Shown: positions 43,802 to 56,398, counted from the first letter of the stretch. The stretch: 64,000 bases of DNA from Canna indica (GCA_034359265.1 CP136897.1:31917501-31981500); one strand, 5' to 3'. Notes: generated by a model not told the origin, from the sequence alone. Numbers and translations are program-made.

Positions 43802-44169
43802 GTCATGCACTTCTGATCGTCGGTTAATAAGGGTGAGCGTCCGAGGGATAGCTCGGGGTCATTTTCTTCGTCTCTTCGCGCGCCTTTTAGCGCCACGTGA
43901 AAAGCTGAAATCGGACAATAATGCACGGAGTTACGCCCGTTTTAAACGAAAAATAATAATTGAAATGTTATTTTTCTTATTTATTTACAAATTTTAATTT
44001 TTCGGGTCGGTTGGTCGATCGAGCCGGCCGTAGAGGTTGCGGCGGGCCCCGCGCGGGCGATCGACAGCCAAATTTTATGTCGACGACGTCGTCCATCCTT
44101 AACGTTTGGTTAGAAAGATTGGTAAAAAAAATGATCTCGTCGTGCAATCAAATAGGTAGTAAAAAAAAA

Positions 44170-44286
44170 GGTGTGACACGAGGACTTCCTGGGGGGGCAC
44201 CCATCCTAGTACTACTCTCGCCCAAGCACACTTAACTTCGGAGTTCTGATGGGATCCGGTGCGTTAGTGCTGGTATGATCGCACCC
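44170..44286 (-). rRNA. 5S rRNA: 5S rRNA unit 93
   Basis: 'ggtgtgacacg', 'cttcctgggggggcac', A-box 'caagcacactt'. Confidence 0.88.
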
Positions 44287-44654
44287 GTCATGCACTTCTG
44301 ATCGTCGGCTAATAAGGGTGAGCGTCCGAGGGATAGCTCGGGGTCATTTTCTTCGTCTCTTCGCGGGCCTTTTAGCGCCACGTGAAAAGATGAAATCGGA
44401 CAATAATGCACGGAGTTACGCCCGTTTTAAACGAAAAATAATAATTGAAATGTTATTTTTCTTATTTATTTACAAATTTTAAGTTTTTGGGTCGGTTGGT
44501 CGATCGAGCCGGCCGTAGAGGTTGCGGCGGGCCCCGCGCAAGCGATCGACAGCAAAATTTTATGTCGACGACGTCGTCCGTCCTTAACGTTTGGTTAGAA
44601 AGATTGGTAAAAAAAATGATCTCGTCGTGCAATCAAATAGGTAGTAAAAAAAAA

Positions 44655-44771
44655 GGTGCAACACGAGGACTTCCCAAGAGGTCACCCATCCTAGTACTAC
44701 TATCGCCCTAGCACACTTAACTTCGGAGTTCTGATGGGATCCAGTGCGTTAGTGCTGTTATGATCGCACCC
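44655..44771 (-). rRNA. 5S rRNA: 5S rRNA unit 94
   Basis: 'cccaagagg', 'tactatcgccctagcacac' (IE and A-box), 'gatccagtg', 'gctgttatg'. Confidence 0.84.
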
Positions 44772-45139
44772 ATCATGCACTTCTGATCGTCGGCTAATAA
44801 GGGTGAGCGTCCGAGGGACAGCTCGGGGTCATTTTTTTCGTCTCTTTGCGCGCCTTTCAGCGCCACGTGAAAAGCTGAAATCGGACAATAATGCACGGAG
44901 TTACGCCCGTTTTAAATGAAAAATAATAATTGAAATGTTATTTTTCTTATTTATTTACAAATTTTAATTTTTCGGGTCGGTTGGTCGATCGAGCTGGCCG
45001 TAAAGGTTGCGGCGGGCCCCGCGCAGGCGATCGACAGCCAAGAGTTATGGCGACGACGTTGTCCGTTCTTAACGTTTGGTTAAAAAAATTGGTAAAAAAA
45101 ATAATCTCGTCGTGCAATCAAATAGGTAGTAAAAAAACA

Positions 45140-45256
45140 AGTGCAACACGAGGACTTCCCAGGGGGTAACCCATCCTAGTACAACTCTCGCCCAAGCACG
45201 CTTAACTTCGAAGTTCTGATGGGATCCGGTGCGTTAGTGCGGGTATGATCACACCC
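45140..45256 (-). rRNA. 5S rRNA: 5S rRNA unit 95
   Basis: 'agtgc', 'ggtaaccc', 'tagtacaactc', 'ttcgaag', 'gtgcgggtatgatcac'. Broken terminator tract. Confidence 0.86.
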
Positions 45257-45623
45257 GTCATGCACTTCTGATCGTCGGCTAGTAAGGGTGAGAGTCCTGG
45301 GGACAGCTCGGGGTCATTTTCTTCGTCTCTTTGCGCGCCTTTCAGCGCCACGTGAAAAGCTGAAATCGGACAATAATGCACGGAGTTACGCGCGTTTTAA
45401 ACGAAAAATAATAATTGAAATGTTATTTTTCTTATTTATTTACAAATTTTAATTTTTCGGGTCGGTTGGTCGATCGAGCCGGCCGTAGATGTTGCGGCCG
45501 GCCCCGCGCGGTCGATCGACAGCCAAGATTTATGGCGATGACGTCGTCCGTCCTTAACGTTTGGTTAGAAAGATTGGTAAAAAAATGATCTCGTCGTGCA
45601 ATCAAATAGGTAGTAAAAAAAAA

Positions 45624-45740
45624 GATGCAACGCGAGGACATCCCAGGGGGTCACCCATACTAGTACTACTCTCTCCCAAGCACGCTTAACTTCGGAGTTC
45701 TGATGGGATCCAGTGCGTTAGTGCTGGTATGATCGCACCC
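45624..45740 (-). rRNA. 5S rRNA: 5S rRNA unit 96
   Basis: 'gatgcaacgcgaggacatcc', C-box 'cacccatact', 'ctctctccc', 'gatccagtg'. Confidence 0.84.
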
Positions 45741-46098
45741 GATATGCACTTCTGATCGTCCGCTAATAAGGGTGAGCGTCCGAGGGAAAGTTCGGGGGTC
45801 ATTTTCTTCGTCTCTTCGCGCGACTTTCAATTCCACGTGAAAAGCTAAAATCGGACAATAATGCACGGAGTTACACCCGTTTTAAACGAAAAATAATAAT
45901 TGAAATGTTATTTTTCTTATTTATTTACAAATTTTAATTTTTCGGCTCAGTTGGTCGATCGAGCCGGACGTAGAGGTTGCGGCGGGCGATCGACAGCCAA
46001 ATTTTATGGCGATGACGTCGTCCGTCCTTAACGTTTGGTTAGAAAGATTGGTAAAAAAAATGATCTCGTCGTGCAATCAAATAGGTAGTAAAAAAACA

Positions 46099-46215
46099 AG
46101 TTCAACACGAGGACTTCCCAGAGGGTCACCCATCCTAGTACTACTCTCGCCCAAGCACGCTCAACTTCGTAGTTCTGATGGGGACCGGTGCATTAGTGCT
46201 GCTATGATCGCACTC
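46099..46215 (-). rRNA. 5S rRNA: 5S rRNA unit 97, divergent
   Basis: 'agttcaac', 'cagagggtc', A-box 'caagcacgctcaac', 'cttcgtag', 'ggggaccggtgcatt', 5' start 'gcactc'. Short spacer. Confidence 0.8.
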
Positions 46216-46584
46216 AATATGCACTTCTGATCGTCGTGTAATAAGGTTGAGCGTCCGAGGGAGAGTTCGGGGGTCATTTTCTTCGTCTCTTCACGCGCCT
46301 TTCAGCGCCACGTGAAAAGCTGAAATCGGACAATAATGCACGGAGTTACGCCCGTTTTAAACGAAAAATAATAATTGAAATGTTATTTTTCTTATTTATT
46401 TACAAACTTTAATTTTTCGGGTCGGTTGGTCGATCGAGTCGGCCGTAGAGGTTGCGGCGGGCCCCGCGCGGGCGATCGACAGCCAAGATTTATGGTGACG
46501 ACGTCGTTCATCCTTAACGTTTGGTTAGAAAGATTGGTAAAAAAAATGATCTCGTCGTGCAATGAAATAGGTAGTAAAAAAAAA

Positions 46585-46701
46585 GGTGCAACACGAGGAC
46601 ATCCCACGGGGTCACCCCTCCTAGTACTACTCTCGCCCTAGCACGCTTAACTTCGGAGTTCTGATGGGATCCAGTGCGTTAGTGCTGGTATGATCGCACC
46701 A
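46585..46701 (-). rRNA. 5S rRNA: 5S rRNA unit 98
   Basis: 'gaggacatcccacgggg', C-box 'cacccctcct', 'ctcgccctagcacg', 5' start 'gcacca'. Confidence 0.84.
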
Positions 46702-47069
46702 GTCATGCACTTCTGATCGTCGGCTAATAAGGGTGAGCGTCCGAGGGATAGCTCGGGGTCATTTTCTTCGTCTCTTCACGCACCTTTCAGCGCCACGTGA
46801 AAAGCTAAAATCGGACAATAATGCACGGTGTTACGCCCGTTTTAAACATAAAATAATAATTGAAATGTTATTTTTCTTATTTATTTACAAACTTTAATTT
46901 TTCGGGTCGGTTGGTCGATCGAGCCGGCCGTAGAGGTTGCGGCGGGCCCCGCGCGGGCGATCGACAGCCAAGATTTATGGCGACGACGTCGTTCGTCCTT
47001 AACGTTTGGTTAGAAAGATTGGTAAAAAAAATGATCTCGTCGTGCAATGAAATAGGTAGTAAAAAAAAA

Positions 47070-47186
47070 GGTGCAACGCGAGGACTTCCTAGGGGGTCAC
47101 CCATCCTAGTACTACTCTCGCCCAAGCACGTTTAACTTCAGTGTTCTGATGGGATCGGGTGCGTTAGAGCTGGTATGATCACACTC
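47070..47186 (-). rRNA. 5S rRNA: 5S rRNA unit 99
   Basis: 'aacgcgagg', 'cttcctagg', A-box 'caagcacgtttaac', 'ttcagtg', 'gatcgggtg', 'gatcacactc'. Confidence 0.84.
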
Positions 47187-47555
47187 GATATGCACTTCTG
47201 ATCGTCGGCTAATAAGGGTGAGCGTCCGAGAGAGAGTTCGGGGGTCATTTTCTTCTTCTCTTCGCGCGCCTTTCAGCGCCACGTGAAAAGCTGAAATCGG
47301 ACAATAATGCACGGAGTTACGCCCGTTTGAATCGAAAAATAATATTTGAAATGTTATTTTTCTTATTTATTTACAAATTTTAATTTTTCGGGTCGGTCGG
47401 TCGATCGAGACGGCCGTAGAGGTTGCGGCGGGACCCGCGTGGGCGATCGACAACCAAATTTTATGTCGACGACGTCGTCCGTCCTTAACGTTTGGTTAGA
47501 AAGATTGGTAAAAAAAATGATCTCGACGTGCAATCAAATAGGTTGTAAAAAAAAA

Positions 47556-47672
47556 GGTGCAACACGAGGACTTCCCAGGGGGTCACCCATCCTAGTGCTA
47601 CTCTCGCCCAAGCACGGTTGACTGCGGAGTTCTGATGGGATCCGGTTCGTTAATGCTGGTATGATCGCACCC
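47556..47672 (-). rRNA. 5S rRNA: 5S rRNA unit 100
   Basis: 'tagtgctactc', A-box 'caagcacggttgac', 'ggttcgttaatgc'. Same gene type as unit 114. Confidence 0.86.
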
Positions 47673-48040
47673 GTCATGCACTTCTGATCATCGGCTAATA
47701 AGGGTGAGCGTCCGAGGGATAGCTCGGGGTCATTTTCTTCGTCTCTTCGCGCTCCTTTTAGCGCCACGTGAAAAGCTGAAATCGGACAATAATGCACGGA
47801 GTTACTCCCGTTTTAAACGAAAAATAATAATTGAAATGTTATTTTTCTTATTTATTTACAAATTTTAATTTTTCGGGTCGGTTGGTCGATCGAGCCAGCC
47901 GTAGAGGTAGCGGCGGGCCCCGCGCGGGCGATAGACAGCCAAATTTTATGTCGACGACGTCGTCCGTCCTTAACGTTTGGTTAGAAAGATTGGTAAAAAA
48001 AATGATCTCGTCATGCAATCAAATAGGTAGTAAAAAAAAA

Positions 48041-48157
48041 GGTGCAACACGAGGACTTCCCAGGGGTTCACCCATCCTAGTACTACTCTCGCCCAAGCAC
48101 GCTTAACTTCGGAGTTCTGATGGGATCCGGTGCGTTAGTGCTGGTATGATCGCACCC
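48041..48157 (-). rRNA. 5S rRNA: 5S rRNA unit 101
   Basis: Consensus except 'ggggttcac'. Confidence 0.95.
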
Positions 48158-48525
48158 GTCATGCACTTCTAATCGTCGGCTAATAAGGGTGAGCGTCCGA
48201 GGGATAGCTCGGGGTCATTTTCTTCGTCTCTTCGCGCCCATTTTAGCGCCACGTGAAAAGCTGAAATCGGACAATAATGCACGGAGTTACGCCAGTTTTA
48301 AACGAAAAATAATAATTGAAATGTTATTTTTCTTATTTATTTACAAATTTTATTTTTTCGGGTCGGTTGGTCGATCGAGCCGGCCGTAGAGGTTGCGGTG
48401 GGCCCCGCACGGGCGATCGACAGCCAAATTTTATGTCGACGACGTCGTCCGTCCTTAACGTTTGGTTAGAAAGATTGGTAAAAAAAATGATCTCGTCGTG
48501 CAATCAAATAGGTAGTTACAAAAAA

Positions 48526-48642
48526 GGTGCAACACGAGGACTTCCCATGGGGTCACCCCTCCTAGTACTACTCTCGCCCAAGCACACTTAACTTCGGAGT
48601 TCTGATGGGATCCGGTGCGTTAGTGCTGGTATGATCGCACCC
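48526..48642 (-). rRNA. 5S rRNA: 5S rRNA unit 102
   Basis: 'cccatgggg', C-box 'cacccctcct', A-box 'caagcacactt'. Terminator tract interrupted ('gttacaaaaaagg'). Confidence 0.87.
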
Positions 48643-49010
48643 GTCATGCACTTCTGATCGTCGGCTAATAAGGGTGAGCGTCCGAGGGACAGCTCAGGGT
48701 CATTTTCTTCGTCTCTTCATGCGCCTTTCAGCGCCACGTGAAAAGCTGAAATCGGACAATAATGCACGGAGTTACGCCCGTTTTAAACGAAAAATAATAA
48801 TTGAAATGTTATTTTTCTTAGTTATTTACAAACTTTAATTTTTCGGGTCGGTTGGTCGATCGAGCCGGCCGTAGAGGTTGCGGCGGGCCCCGCGCGGGCG
48901 ATCGACAGCCAAGATTTATGGCGACGACGTCGTTCGTCCTTAACGTTTGGTTAGAAAGATTGGTAAAAAAAATGATCTCGTCGTGCAATGAAATAGGTAG
49001 TAAAAAAAAA

Positions 49011-49127
49011 GGTGCAACGCGAGGACTTCCTAGGGGGTCACCCATCCTAGTACTACTCTCACCCAAGCACGTTTAACTTCAGAGTTCTGATGGGATCGGG
49101 TGCGTTAGTGCTGGTATGATCACACCC
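49011..49127 (-). rRNA. 5S rRNA: 5S rRNA unit 103
   Basis: 'aacgcgagg', 'cttcctagg', 'ctctcaccc', A-box 'caagcacgtttaac', 'gatcgggtg', 'gatcacaccc'. Confidence 0.86.
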
Positions 49128-49494
49128 GATATGCACTTCTGATCGTCGGCTAATAAGGGTGAGCGTCCGAGGGATAGCTCGGGGTCATTTTCTTCATCTC
49201 TTCGCGCGCCTTTTAGCGCCACGTGAAAAGCTGAAATCAGACAATAATGCACGGAGTTACTCCCGTTTTAAACGAAAAATAATAATTGAAATGTTATTTT
49301 TCTTATTTATTTACAAATTTTAATTTTTCGGGTCGGTTGGTCGATCGAGCCGGCCGTAGAGGTTGCGGCGGGCCCCGCGCGGGCGATCGACAGCCAAGAT
49401 TTATGGCGATGACGTCGTCCGTCCTTAACGTTTGGTTAGAAAGATTGGTAAAAAAATGATCTCGTCGTGCAATCAAATAGGTAGTAAAAAAAAA

Positions 49495-49611
49495 GGTGCA
49501 ACACGAGGACTTCCCAGGGGTTCACCCATCCTAGTACTACTCTCGCCCAAGCACGCTTAACTTCGGAGTTCTGATGGGATCCGGTGCGTTAGTGCTCGTA
49601 TGATCGCACCC
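49495..49611 (-). rRNA. 5S rRNA: 5S rRNA unit 104
   Basis: 'ggggttcac', 'gctcgtatg'; boxes intact. Confidence 0.93.
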
Positions 49612-49978
49612 GTCATGCACTTCTGATCGTCGGCTAATAAGGGTGAGCGTCCGAGGGATAGCTCGGGGTCATTTTCTTCGTCTCTTCGCGCGCCTTTTAG
49701 CGCCACGTGAAAAGCTGAAATCAGACAATAATGCACGGAGTTACGCCCGTTTTAAACGAAAAATAATAATTGAAATGTTATTTTTCTTATTTATTTACAA
49801 ATTTTATTTTTTCGGGTCGGTTGGTCGATCGAGCCGGCCGTAGAGGTTACGGCGGGCCCCGCGCGGGCGATCGACAGCCAAGATTTATGGCGATGACGTC
49901 GTCCGTCCTTAACGTTTGGTTAGAAAGATTGGTAAAAAAATGATCTCGTCGTGCAATGAAATAGGTAGTAAAAAAAAA

Positions 49979-50095
49979 GGTGCAACGCGAGGACTTCCTA
50001 GGGGGTCACCCATCCTAGTACTACTCTCACCCAAGCACGTTTAACTTCAGAGTTCTGATGGGATCGGGTGCGTTAGTGCTGGTATGATCACACCC
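49979..50095 (-). rRNA. 5S rRNA: 5S rRNA unit 105
   Basis: Copy of unit 103 at 968 bp. The spacer to its left is of the unit 104 type, so this unit is recombinant. Confidence 0.86.
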
Positions 50096-50462
50096 GATAT
50101 GCACTTCTGATCGTCGGCTAATAAGGGTGAGCGTCCGAGGGATAGCTCGGGGTCATTTTCTTCATCTCTTCGCGCGCCTTTTAGCGCCACGTGAAAAGCT
50201 GAAATCAGACAATAATGCACGGAGTTACTCCCGTTTTAAACGAAAAATAATAATTGAAATGTTATTTTTCTTATTTATTTACAAATTTTAATTTTTCGGG
50301 TCGGTTGGTCGATCGAGCCGGCCGTAGAGGTTGCGGCGGGCCCCGCGCGGGCGATCGACAGCCAAGATTTATGGCGATGACGTCGTCCGTCCTTAACGTT
50401 TGGTTAGAAAGATTGGTAAAAAAATGATCTCGTCGTGCAATCAAATAGGTAGTAAAAAAAAA

Positions 50463-50579
50463 GGTGCAACACGAGGACTTCCCAGGGGTTCACCCATCCT
50501 AGTACTACTCTCGCCCAAGCACGCTTAACTTCGGAGTTCTGATGGGATCCGGTGCGTTAGTGCTCGTATGATCGCACCC
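50463..50579 (-). rRNA. 5S rRNA: 5S rRNA unit 106
   Basis: Copy of unit 104 at 968 bp. Confidence 0.93.
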
Positions 50580-50946
50580 GTCATGCACTTCTGATCGTCG
50601 GCTAATAAGGGTGAGCGTCCGAGGGATAGCTCGGGGTCATTTTCTTCGTCTCTTCGCGCGCCTTTTAGCGCCACGTGAAAAGCTGAAATCAGACAATAAT
50701 GCACGGAGTTACGCCCGTTTTAAACGAAAAATAATAATTGAAATGTTATTTTTCTTATTTATTTACAAATTTTATTTTTTCGGGTCGGTTGGTCGATCGA
50801 GCCGGCCGTAGAGGTTGCGGCGGGCCCCGCGCGGGCGATCGACAGCCAAGATTTATGGCGATGACGTCGTCCGTCCTTAACGTTTGGTTAGAAAGATTGG
50901 TAAAAAAATGATCTCGTCGTGCAATCAAATAGGTAGTAAAAAAAAA

Positions 50947-51063
50947 GGTGCAACACGAGGACTTCCCAAGGGGTCACCCATCCTAGTACCACTCTCGCGC
51001 AAGCACGCTTAACTTCGGAGTTCTGATGGGATCCGGTGCGTTAGTGCTAGTATGATCGCACCC
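50947..51063 (-). rRNA. 5S rRNA: 5S rRNA unit 107
   Basis: 'cccaagggg', 'tagtaccactctcgcgcaag', 'gctagtatg'. Gene type of units 86 and 131. Confidence 0.88.
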
Positions 51064-51431
51064 GTCATGCACTTTTGATCGTCGGCTAATAAGGGTGAGC
51101 GTCCGAGGGATAGCTCGGGGTCATTTTCTTCATCTCTTCGCGCGCCTTTTAGCGCCACGTGAAAAGCTGAAATCGGACAATAATGCACGGAGTTACGCCC
51201 GTTTTAAACGAAAAATAATAATTGAAATGTTATTTTTCTTATTTATTTACAAATTTTAATTTTTCGGGTCGGTTGGTCGATCGAGCCGGCCGTAGAGGTT
51301 GCAGCGGGCCCCGCGCGGGCGATCGACAGCCAAATTTTATGTCGACGACGTCGTCCGTCCTTAACGTTTGGTTAGAAAGATTGGTAAAAAAAATGATCTC
51401 GTCGTGCAATCAAATAGGTAGTAAAAAAAAA

Positions 51432-51548
51432 GGTGCAACACGAGGACTTCCCAGGGGGTCACCCATCCTAGTACTACTCTCGCCCAAGCACGCTTGACTG
51501 CGGAGTTCTGATGGGATCCGGTGCGTTAGTGCTGGTATGATCGCACCC
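51432..51548 (-). rRNA. 5S rRNA: 5S rRNA unit 108
   Basis: Consensus except 'cttgactgcgg' at the A-box edge. Twin: unit 116 at 3,880 bp. Confidence 0.94.
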
Positions 51549-51916
51549 ATCATGCACTTCTGATCGTCGGCTAATAAGGGTGAGCGTCCGAGGGATAGCT
51601 CGGGGTCATTTTCTTCGTCTCTTCGCGCGCCTTTTAGCGCCACGTGAAAAGCTGAAATCGGAAAATAATGCACGGAGTTACGCCCGTTTTAAACGAAAAA
51701 TAATAATTGAAATGTTATATTTCTTATTTATTTACAAATTTTATTTTTTCGGGTCGGTTGGTCGATCGAGCCGGCCGTAGAGGTTGCGGCGGGCCCCGCG
51801 CGGGCGATCGACAGCCAAATTTTATGTCGACGACGTCGTCCGTCCTTAACGTTTGGTCAGAAAGATTGGTAAAAAAAATGATCTCGTCGTGCAATCAAAT
51901 AGGTGGTAAAAAAAAA

Positions 51917-52033
51917 GGTGCAACACGAGTACTTCCCATGGGGTCACCCCTCCTAGTACTACTCTCGCCCTAGCACGCTTAACTTCGGAGTTCTGATGGG
52001 ATCCGTTGCGTTAGTGCTGGTATGATCGCACCC
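51917..52033 (-). rRNA. 5S rRNA: 5S rRNA unit 109
   Basis: 'cgagtacttcccatgggg', C-box 'cacccctcct', A-box 'ctagcacgctt', 'gatccgttgcg'. Twin: unit 117. Confidence 0.86.
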
Positions 52034-52401
52034 GTCATGCACTTCTGATCGTCGGCTAATAAGGGTGAGCGTCCGAGGGATAGCTCGGGGTCATTTTCTT
52101 CGTCTCTTCGCGCGCCTTTTAGCGCGACGTGAAAAGCTGAAATCGGTCAATATTGCACGGAGTTACGCCCGTTTTAATCGAAAAATAATATTTGAAATGT
52201 TATTTTTCTTATCTATTTACAAATTTTAATTTTTCGGGTCAGTCGGTCGATCGAGCCGGCCGTAGAGGTTGCGGCGGGACCCGCGTGGGCGATCGATAGC
52301 CAAATTTTATGTCGACGATGTCGTCCGTCCTTAACGTTTGGTTAGAAAGATTGGTAAAAAAAATGATCTCGTCGTGCAATCAAATAGGTAGTAAAAAAAA
52401 A

Positions 52402-52518
52402 GGTGCAACACGAGGACTTCCCAGGGGGTCACCCATCCTAGTACTACTCTCGCCCAAGCACGCTTGACTGCGGAGTTCTGATGGGATCCGGTGCGTTAGT
52501 GCTGGTATGATCGCACCC
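52402..52518 (-). rRNA. 5S rRNA: 5S rRNA unit 110
   Basis: 'cttgactgcgg'; otherwise consensus. Twin: unit 118. Confidence 0.94.
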
Positions 52519-52886
52519 GTCATGCACTTCTGATCGTCGGCTAATAAGGGTGAGTGTCCGAGGGATAGCTCGGGGTCATTTTCTTCGTCTCTTCGCGCGC
52601 CTTTTAGCGCCACGTGAAAAGCTGAAATCGAACAATAATGCACGGAGTTACGCCCGTTTTAAACGAAAAATAATAATTGAAATGTTATTTTTCTTATTTA
52701 TTTACAAATTTTAATTTTTCGGGTCGATTGGTCAATCGAGCCGGCCGTAGAGGTTGCGGCGAGCCCCGCCGGGGCGATCGACAGCCAAAATTTATGTCGA
52801 CGACGTCGTCCGTCCTTAACGTTTGGTTAGAAAGATTGGTAAAAAAAATGATCTCGTTGTGCAATCAAATAGGTAGTAAAAAAAAA

Positions 52887-53003
52887 GATGCAACACGAGG
52901 AATTCCCAGGGGTTCACCCATCCTAGTACTACTCTCGCTCAAGCACGCTTAACTTCGGAGTTCTGGTGGGATCCGGTGCGTTAGTGCTGGTATGATCGCA
53001 CCC
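52887..53003 (-). rRNA. 5S rRNA: 5S rRNA unit 111
   Basis: 'gatgcaac', 'gaggaattccc', 'ctcgctcaag', 'ctggtggg'. Twin: unit 119. Confidence 0.88.
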
Positions 53004-53371
53004 GTCGTGCACTTCTGATCGTCGGCTAATAAGGGTGAGCGTCCGAGGGATAGCTCGGGGTCATTTTCTTCGTCTCCTCGCGCGCCTTTTAGCGCCACGT
53101 GAAAAGCTGGAATCGGATAATAATGCACGCAGTTACGCCCGTTTTAAACGAAAAATAATAATTGAAATGTTATTTTTCTTATTTATTTACAAATTTTAAT
53201 TTTTCGGGTCGGTTGGTCGATCGAGCCGGCCGTAGAGGTTGCGGCGGGCCCCGCACGGGCGATCGACAGCAAAATTTTATGTCGACGACGTCGTCCGTCC
53301 TTAACGTTTGGTTAGAAAGATTGGTAAAAAAAATGATCTCGTCGTGCAATCGAATAGGTAGTAAAAAAAAA

Positions 53372-53488
53372 GATGCAACACGAGGACTTCCCAGGGGTTC
53401 ACCCATCCTAGTACTACTCTCGCCCAAGCACGCTTAACTTCGGAGTTCTGATGGGATCCGGTGCGTTAGTGCTGGTATGATCGCACCC
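53372..53488 (-). rRNA. 5S rRNA: 5S rRNA unit 112
   Basis: 'gatgcaac', 'ggggttcac'; boxes intact. Same type as units 120 and 125. Confidence 0.93.
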
Positions 53489-53856
53489 GTCGTGCACTTC
53501 TGATCGTCGGCTAATAAGGGTGAGCGTCCGAGGGATAGCTCGGGGTCATTTTCTTCGTCTCCTCGCGCGCCTTTTAGCGCCACGTGAAAAGCTGAAATCG
53601 GACAATAATGCACGGAGTTACGCTCGTTTTAAACGAAAAATAATAATTGAAATGTTATTTTTCTTATTTATTTACAAATTTTAATTTTTCGGGTCGGTTG
53701 GTCGATCGAGCCGGCCGTAGAGGTAGCGGCGGGCCCCGCGCGGGCGATAGACAGCCAAATTTTATGTCGACGACGTCGTCCGTCCTTAACGTTTGGTTAG
53801 AAAGATTGGTAAAAAAAATGATCTCGTCGTGCAATCAAATAGGTAGTTACAAAAAA

Positions 53857-53973
53857 GGTGCAACACGAGGACTTCCCATGGGGTCACCCCTCCTAGTACT
53901 ACTCTCGCCCAAGCACACTTAACTTCGGAGTTCTGATGGGATCCGGTGCGTTAGTGCTGGTATGATCGCACCC
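53857..53973 (-). rRNA. 5S rRNA: 5S rRNA unit 113
   Basis: Same gene and terminator variants as unit 102 ('gttacaaaaaagg', 'cacccctcct'). Confidence 0.87.
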
Positions 53974-54341
53974 GTCATGCACTTCTGATCGTCGGCTAAT
54001 AAGGGTGAGCGTCCGAGGGACAGCTCAGGGTCATTTTCTTCGTCTCTTCACGCGCCTTTCAGCGCCACGTGAAAAGCTGAAATCGGACAATAATGCACGG
54101 AGTTACGCCCGTTTTAAACGAAAAATAATAATTGAAATGTTATTTTTCTTATTTATTTACAAACTTTAATTTTTCGGGTCGGTTGGTCGATCGAGCCGGC
54201 CGTAGAGGTTGCGGCGGGCCCCGCGCGGGCGATCGACAGCCAAGATTTATGGCGACGACGTCGTTCGTCCTTAACGTTTGGTTAGAAAGATTGGTAAAAA
54301 AAATGATCTCGACGTGCAATCAAATAGGTAGTAAAAAAAAA

Positions 54342-54458
54342 GGTGCAACACGAGGACTTCCCAGGGGGTCACCCATCCTAGTGCTACTCTCGCCCAAGCA
54401 CGGTTGACTGCGGAGTTCTGATGGGATCCGGTTCGTTAATGCTGGTATGATCGCACCC
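54342..54458 (-). rRNA. 5S rRNA: 5S rRNA unit 114
   Basis: Gene type of unit 100 ('caagcacggttgac', 'ggttcgttaatgc'), but the spacer to its left is of unit 103 type. Confidence 0.86.
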
Positions 54459-54826
54459 GTCATGCACTTCTGATCGTCGGCTAATAAGGGTGAGCGTCCG
54501 AGGGATAGCTCGGGGTCATTTTCTTCGTCTCTTCGCGCGCCTTTTAGCGCCACGTGAAAAGCTGAAATCGGACAATAATGCACGGAGTTACTCCCGTTTT
54601 AAACGAAAAATAATAATTGAAATGTTATTTTTCTTATTTATTTACAAATTTTAATTTTTCGGGTCGGTTGGTCGATCGAGCCGGACGTAGAGGTAGCGGC
54701 GGGCCCCGCGCGGGCGATAGACAGCCAAATTTTATGTCGACGACGTCGTCCGTCCTTAACGTTTGGTTAGAAAGATTGGTAAAAAAAATGATCTCGTCGT
54801 GCAATCAAATATGTAGTAAAAAAAAA

Positions 54827-54943
54827 GGTGCAACACGAGGACTTCCCAGGGGTTCACCCATCCTAGTACTACTCTCGCCCAAGCACGCTTAACTTCGGAG
54901 TTCTGATGGGATACGGTGCGTTAGTGCTGGTATGATCGCACCC
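54827..54943 (-). rRNA. 5S rRNA: 5S rRNA unit 115
   Basis: 'ggggttcac', 'gatacggtg'; boxes intact. Related to unit 101. Confidence 0.93.
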
Positions 54944-55311
54944 GTCATGCACTTCTAATCGTTGGCTAATAAGGGTGAGCGTCCGAGGGATAGCTCGGGG
55001 TCATTTTCTTCGTCTCTTCGCGCCCATTTTAGCGCCACGTGAAAAGCTGAAATCGGACAATAATGCACGGAGTTACGCCAGTTTTAAACGAAAAATAAAA
55101 ATTGAAATGTTATTTTTCTTATTTATTTACAAATTTTATTTTTTCGGGTCGGTTGGTCGATCGAGCCGGCCGTAGAGGTTGCGGCGGGCCCCGCGCGGGC
55201 GATCGACATCCAAATTTTATGTCGACGACGTCGTCCGTCCTTAACGTTTGGTTAGAAAGATTGGTAAAAAAAATGATCTCGTCGTGCAATCAAATAGGTA
55301 GTAAAAAAAAA

Positions 55312-55428
55312 GGTGCAACACGAGGACTTCCCAGGGGGTCACCCATCCTAGTACTACTCTCGCCCAAGCACGCTTGACTGCGGAGTTCTGATGGGATCCG
55401 GTGCGTTAGTGCTGGTATGATCGCACCC
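55312..55428 (-). rRNA. 5S rRNA: 5S rRNA unit 116
   Basis: Twin of unit 108; only 'cttgactgcgg' differs from consensus. Confidence 0.94.
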
Positions 55429-55796
55429 ATCATGCACTTCTGATCGTCGGCTAATAAGGGTGAGCGTCTGAGGGATAGCTCGGGGTCATTTTCTTCGTCT
55501 CTTCGCGCGCCTTTTAGCGCCACGTGAAAAGCTGAAATCGGAAAATAATGCACGGAGTTACGCCCGTTTTAAACAAAAAATAATAATTGAAATGGTATAT
55601 TTCTTATTTATTTACAAATTTTATTTTTTCGGGTCGGTTGGTCGATCGAGCCGGCTGTAGAGGTTGCGGCGGGCCCCGCGCGGGCGATCGACAGCCAAAT
55701 TTTATGTCGACGACGTCGTCCGTCCTTAACGTTTGGTCAGAAAGATTGGTAAAAAAAATGATCTCGTCGTGCAATCAAATAGGTGGTAAAAAAAAA

Positions 55797-55913
55797 GGTG
55801 CAACACGAGTACTTCCCATGGGGTCACCCCTCCTAGTACTACTCTCGCCCTAGCACGCTTAACTTCGGAGTTCTGATGGGATCCGTTGCGTTAGTTCTGG
55901 TATGATCGCACCC
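55797..55913 (-). rRNA. 5S rRNA: 5S rRNA unit 117
   Basis: Twin of unit 109 with an added 'gttagttctgg'. Confidence 0.86.
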
Positions 55914-56281
55914 GTCATGCACCTCTGATCGTCGGCTAATAAGGGTGAGCGTCCGAGGGATAGCTCGGGGTCATTTTCTTCGTCTCTTCGCGCGCCTTTT
56001 AGCGCGACGTGAAAAGCTGAAATCGGTCAATATTGCACGGTGTTACGCCCGTTTTAATCGAAAAATAATATTTGAAATGTTATTTTTCTTATCTATTTAC
56101 AAATTTTAATTTTTCGGGTCAGTCGGTCGATCGAGCCGGCCGTAGAGGTTGCGGCGGGACCCGCGTGGGCGATCGACAGCCAAATTTTATGTCGACGACG
56201 TCGTCCGTCCTTAACGTTTGGTTAGAAAGATTGGTAAAAAAAATGATCTCGTCGTGCAATCAAATAGGTAGTAAAAAAAAA

Positions 56282-56398
56282 GGTGCAACACGAGGACTTC
56301 CCAGGGGGTCACCCATCCTAGTACTACTCTCGCCCAAGCACGCTTGACTGCGGAGTTCTGATGGGATCCGGTGCGTTAGTGCTGGTATGATCGCACCC
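56282..56398 (-). rRNA. 5S rRNA: 5S rRNA unit 118
   Basis: Twin of unit 110; boxes intact. Confidence 0.94.

Larger units (their letters stand above)
49011..50946. repeat. Dimer duplication, 2 x 968 bp
   Basis: Units 103-104 and 105-106 are paired copies. The crossover lies at about 49940-49960, where a unit 104 type spacer switches to the unit 103 type 'gcaatgaaatagg'. Confidence 0.87.
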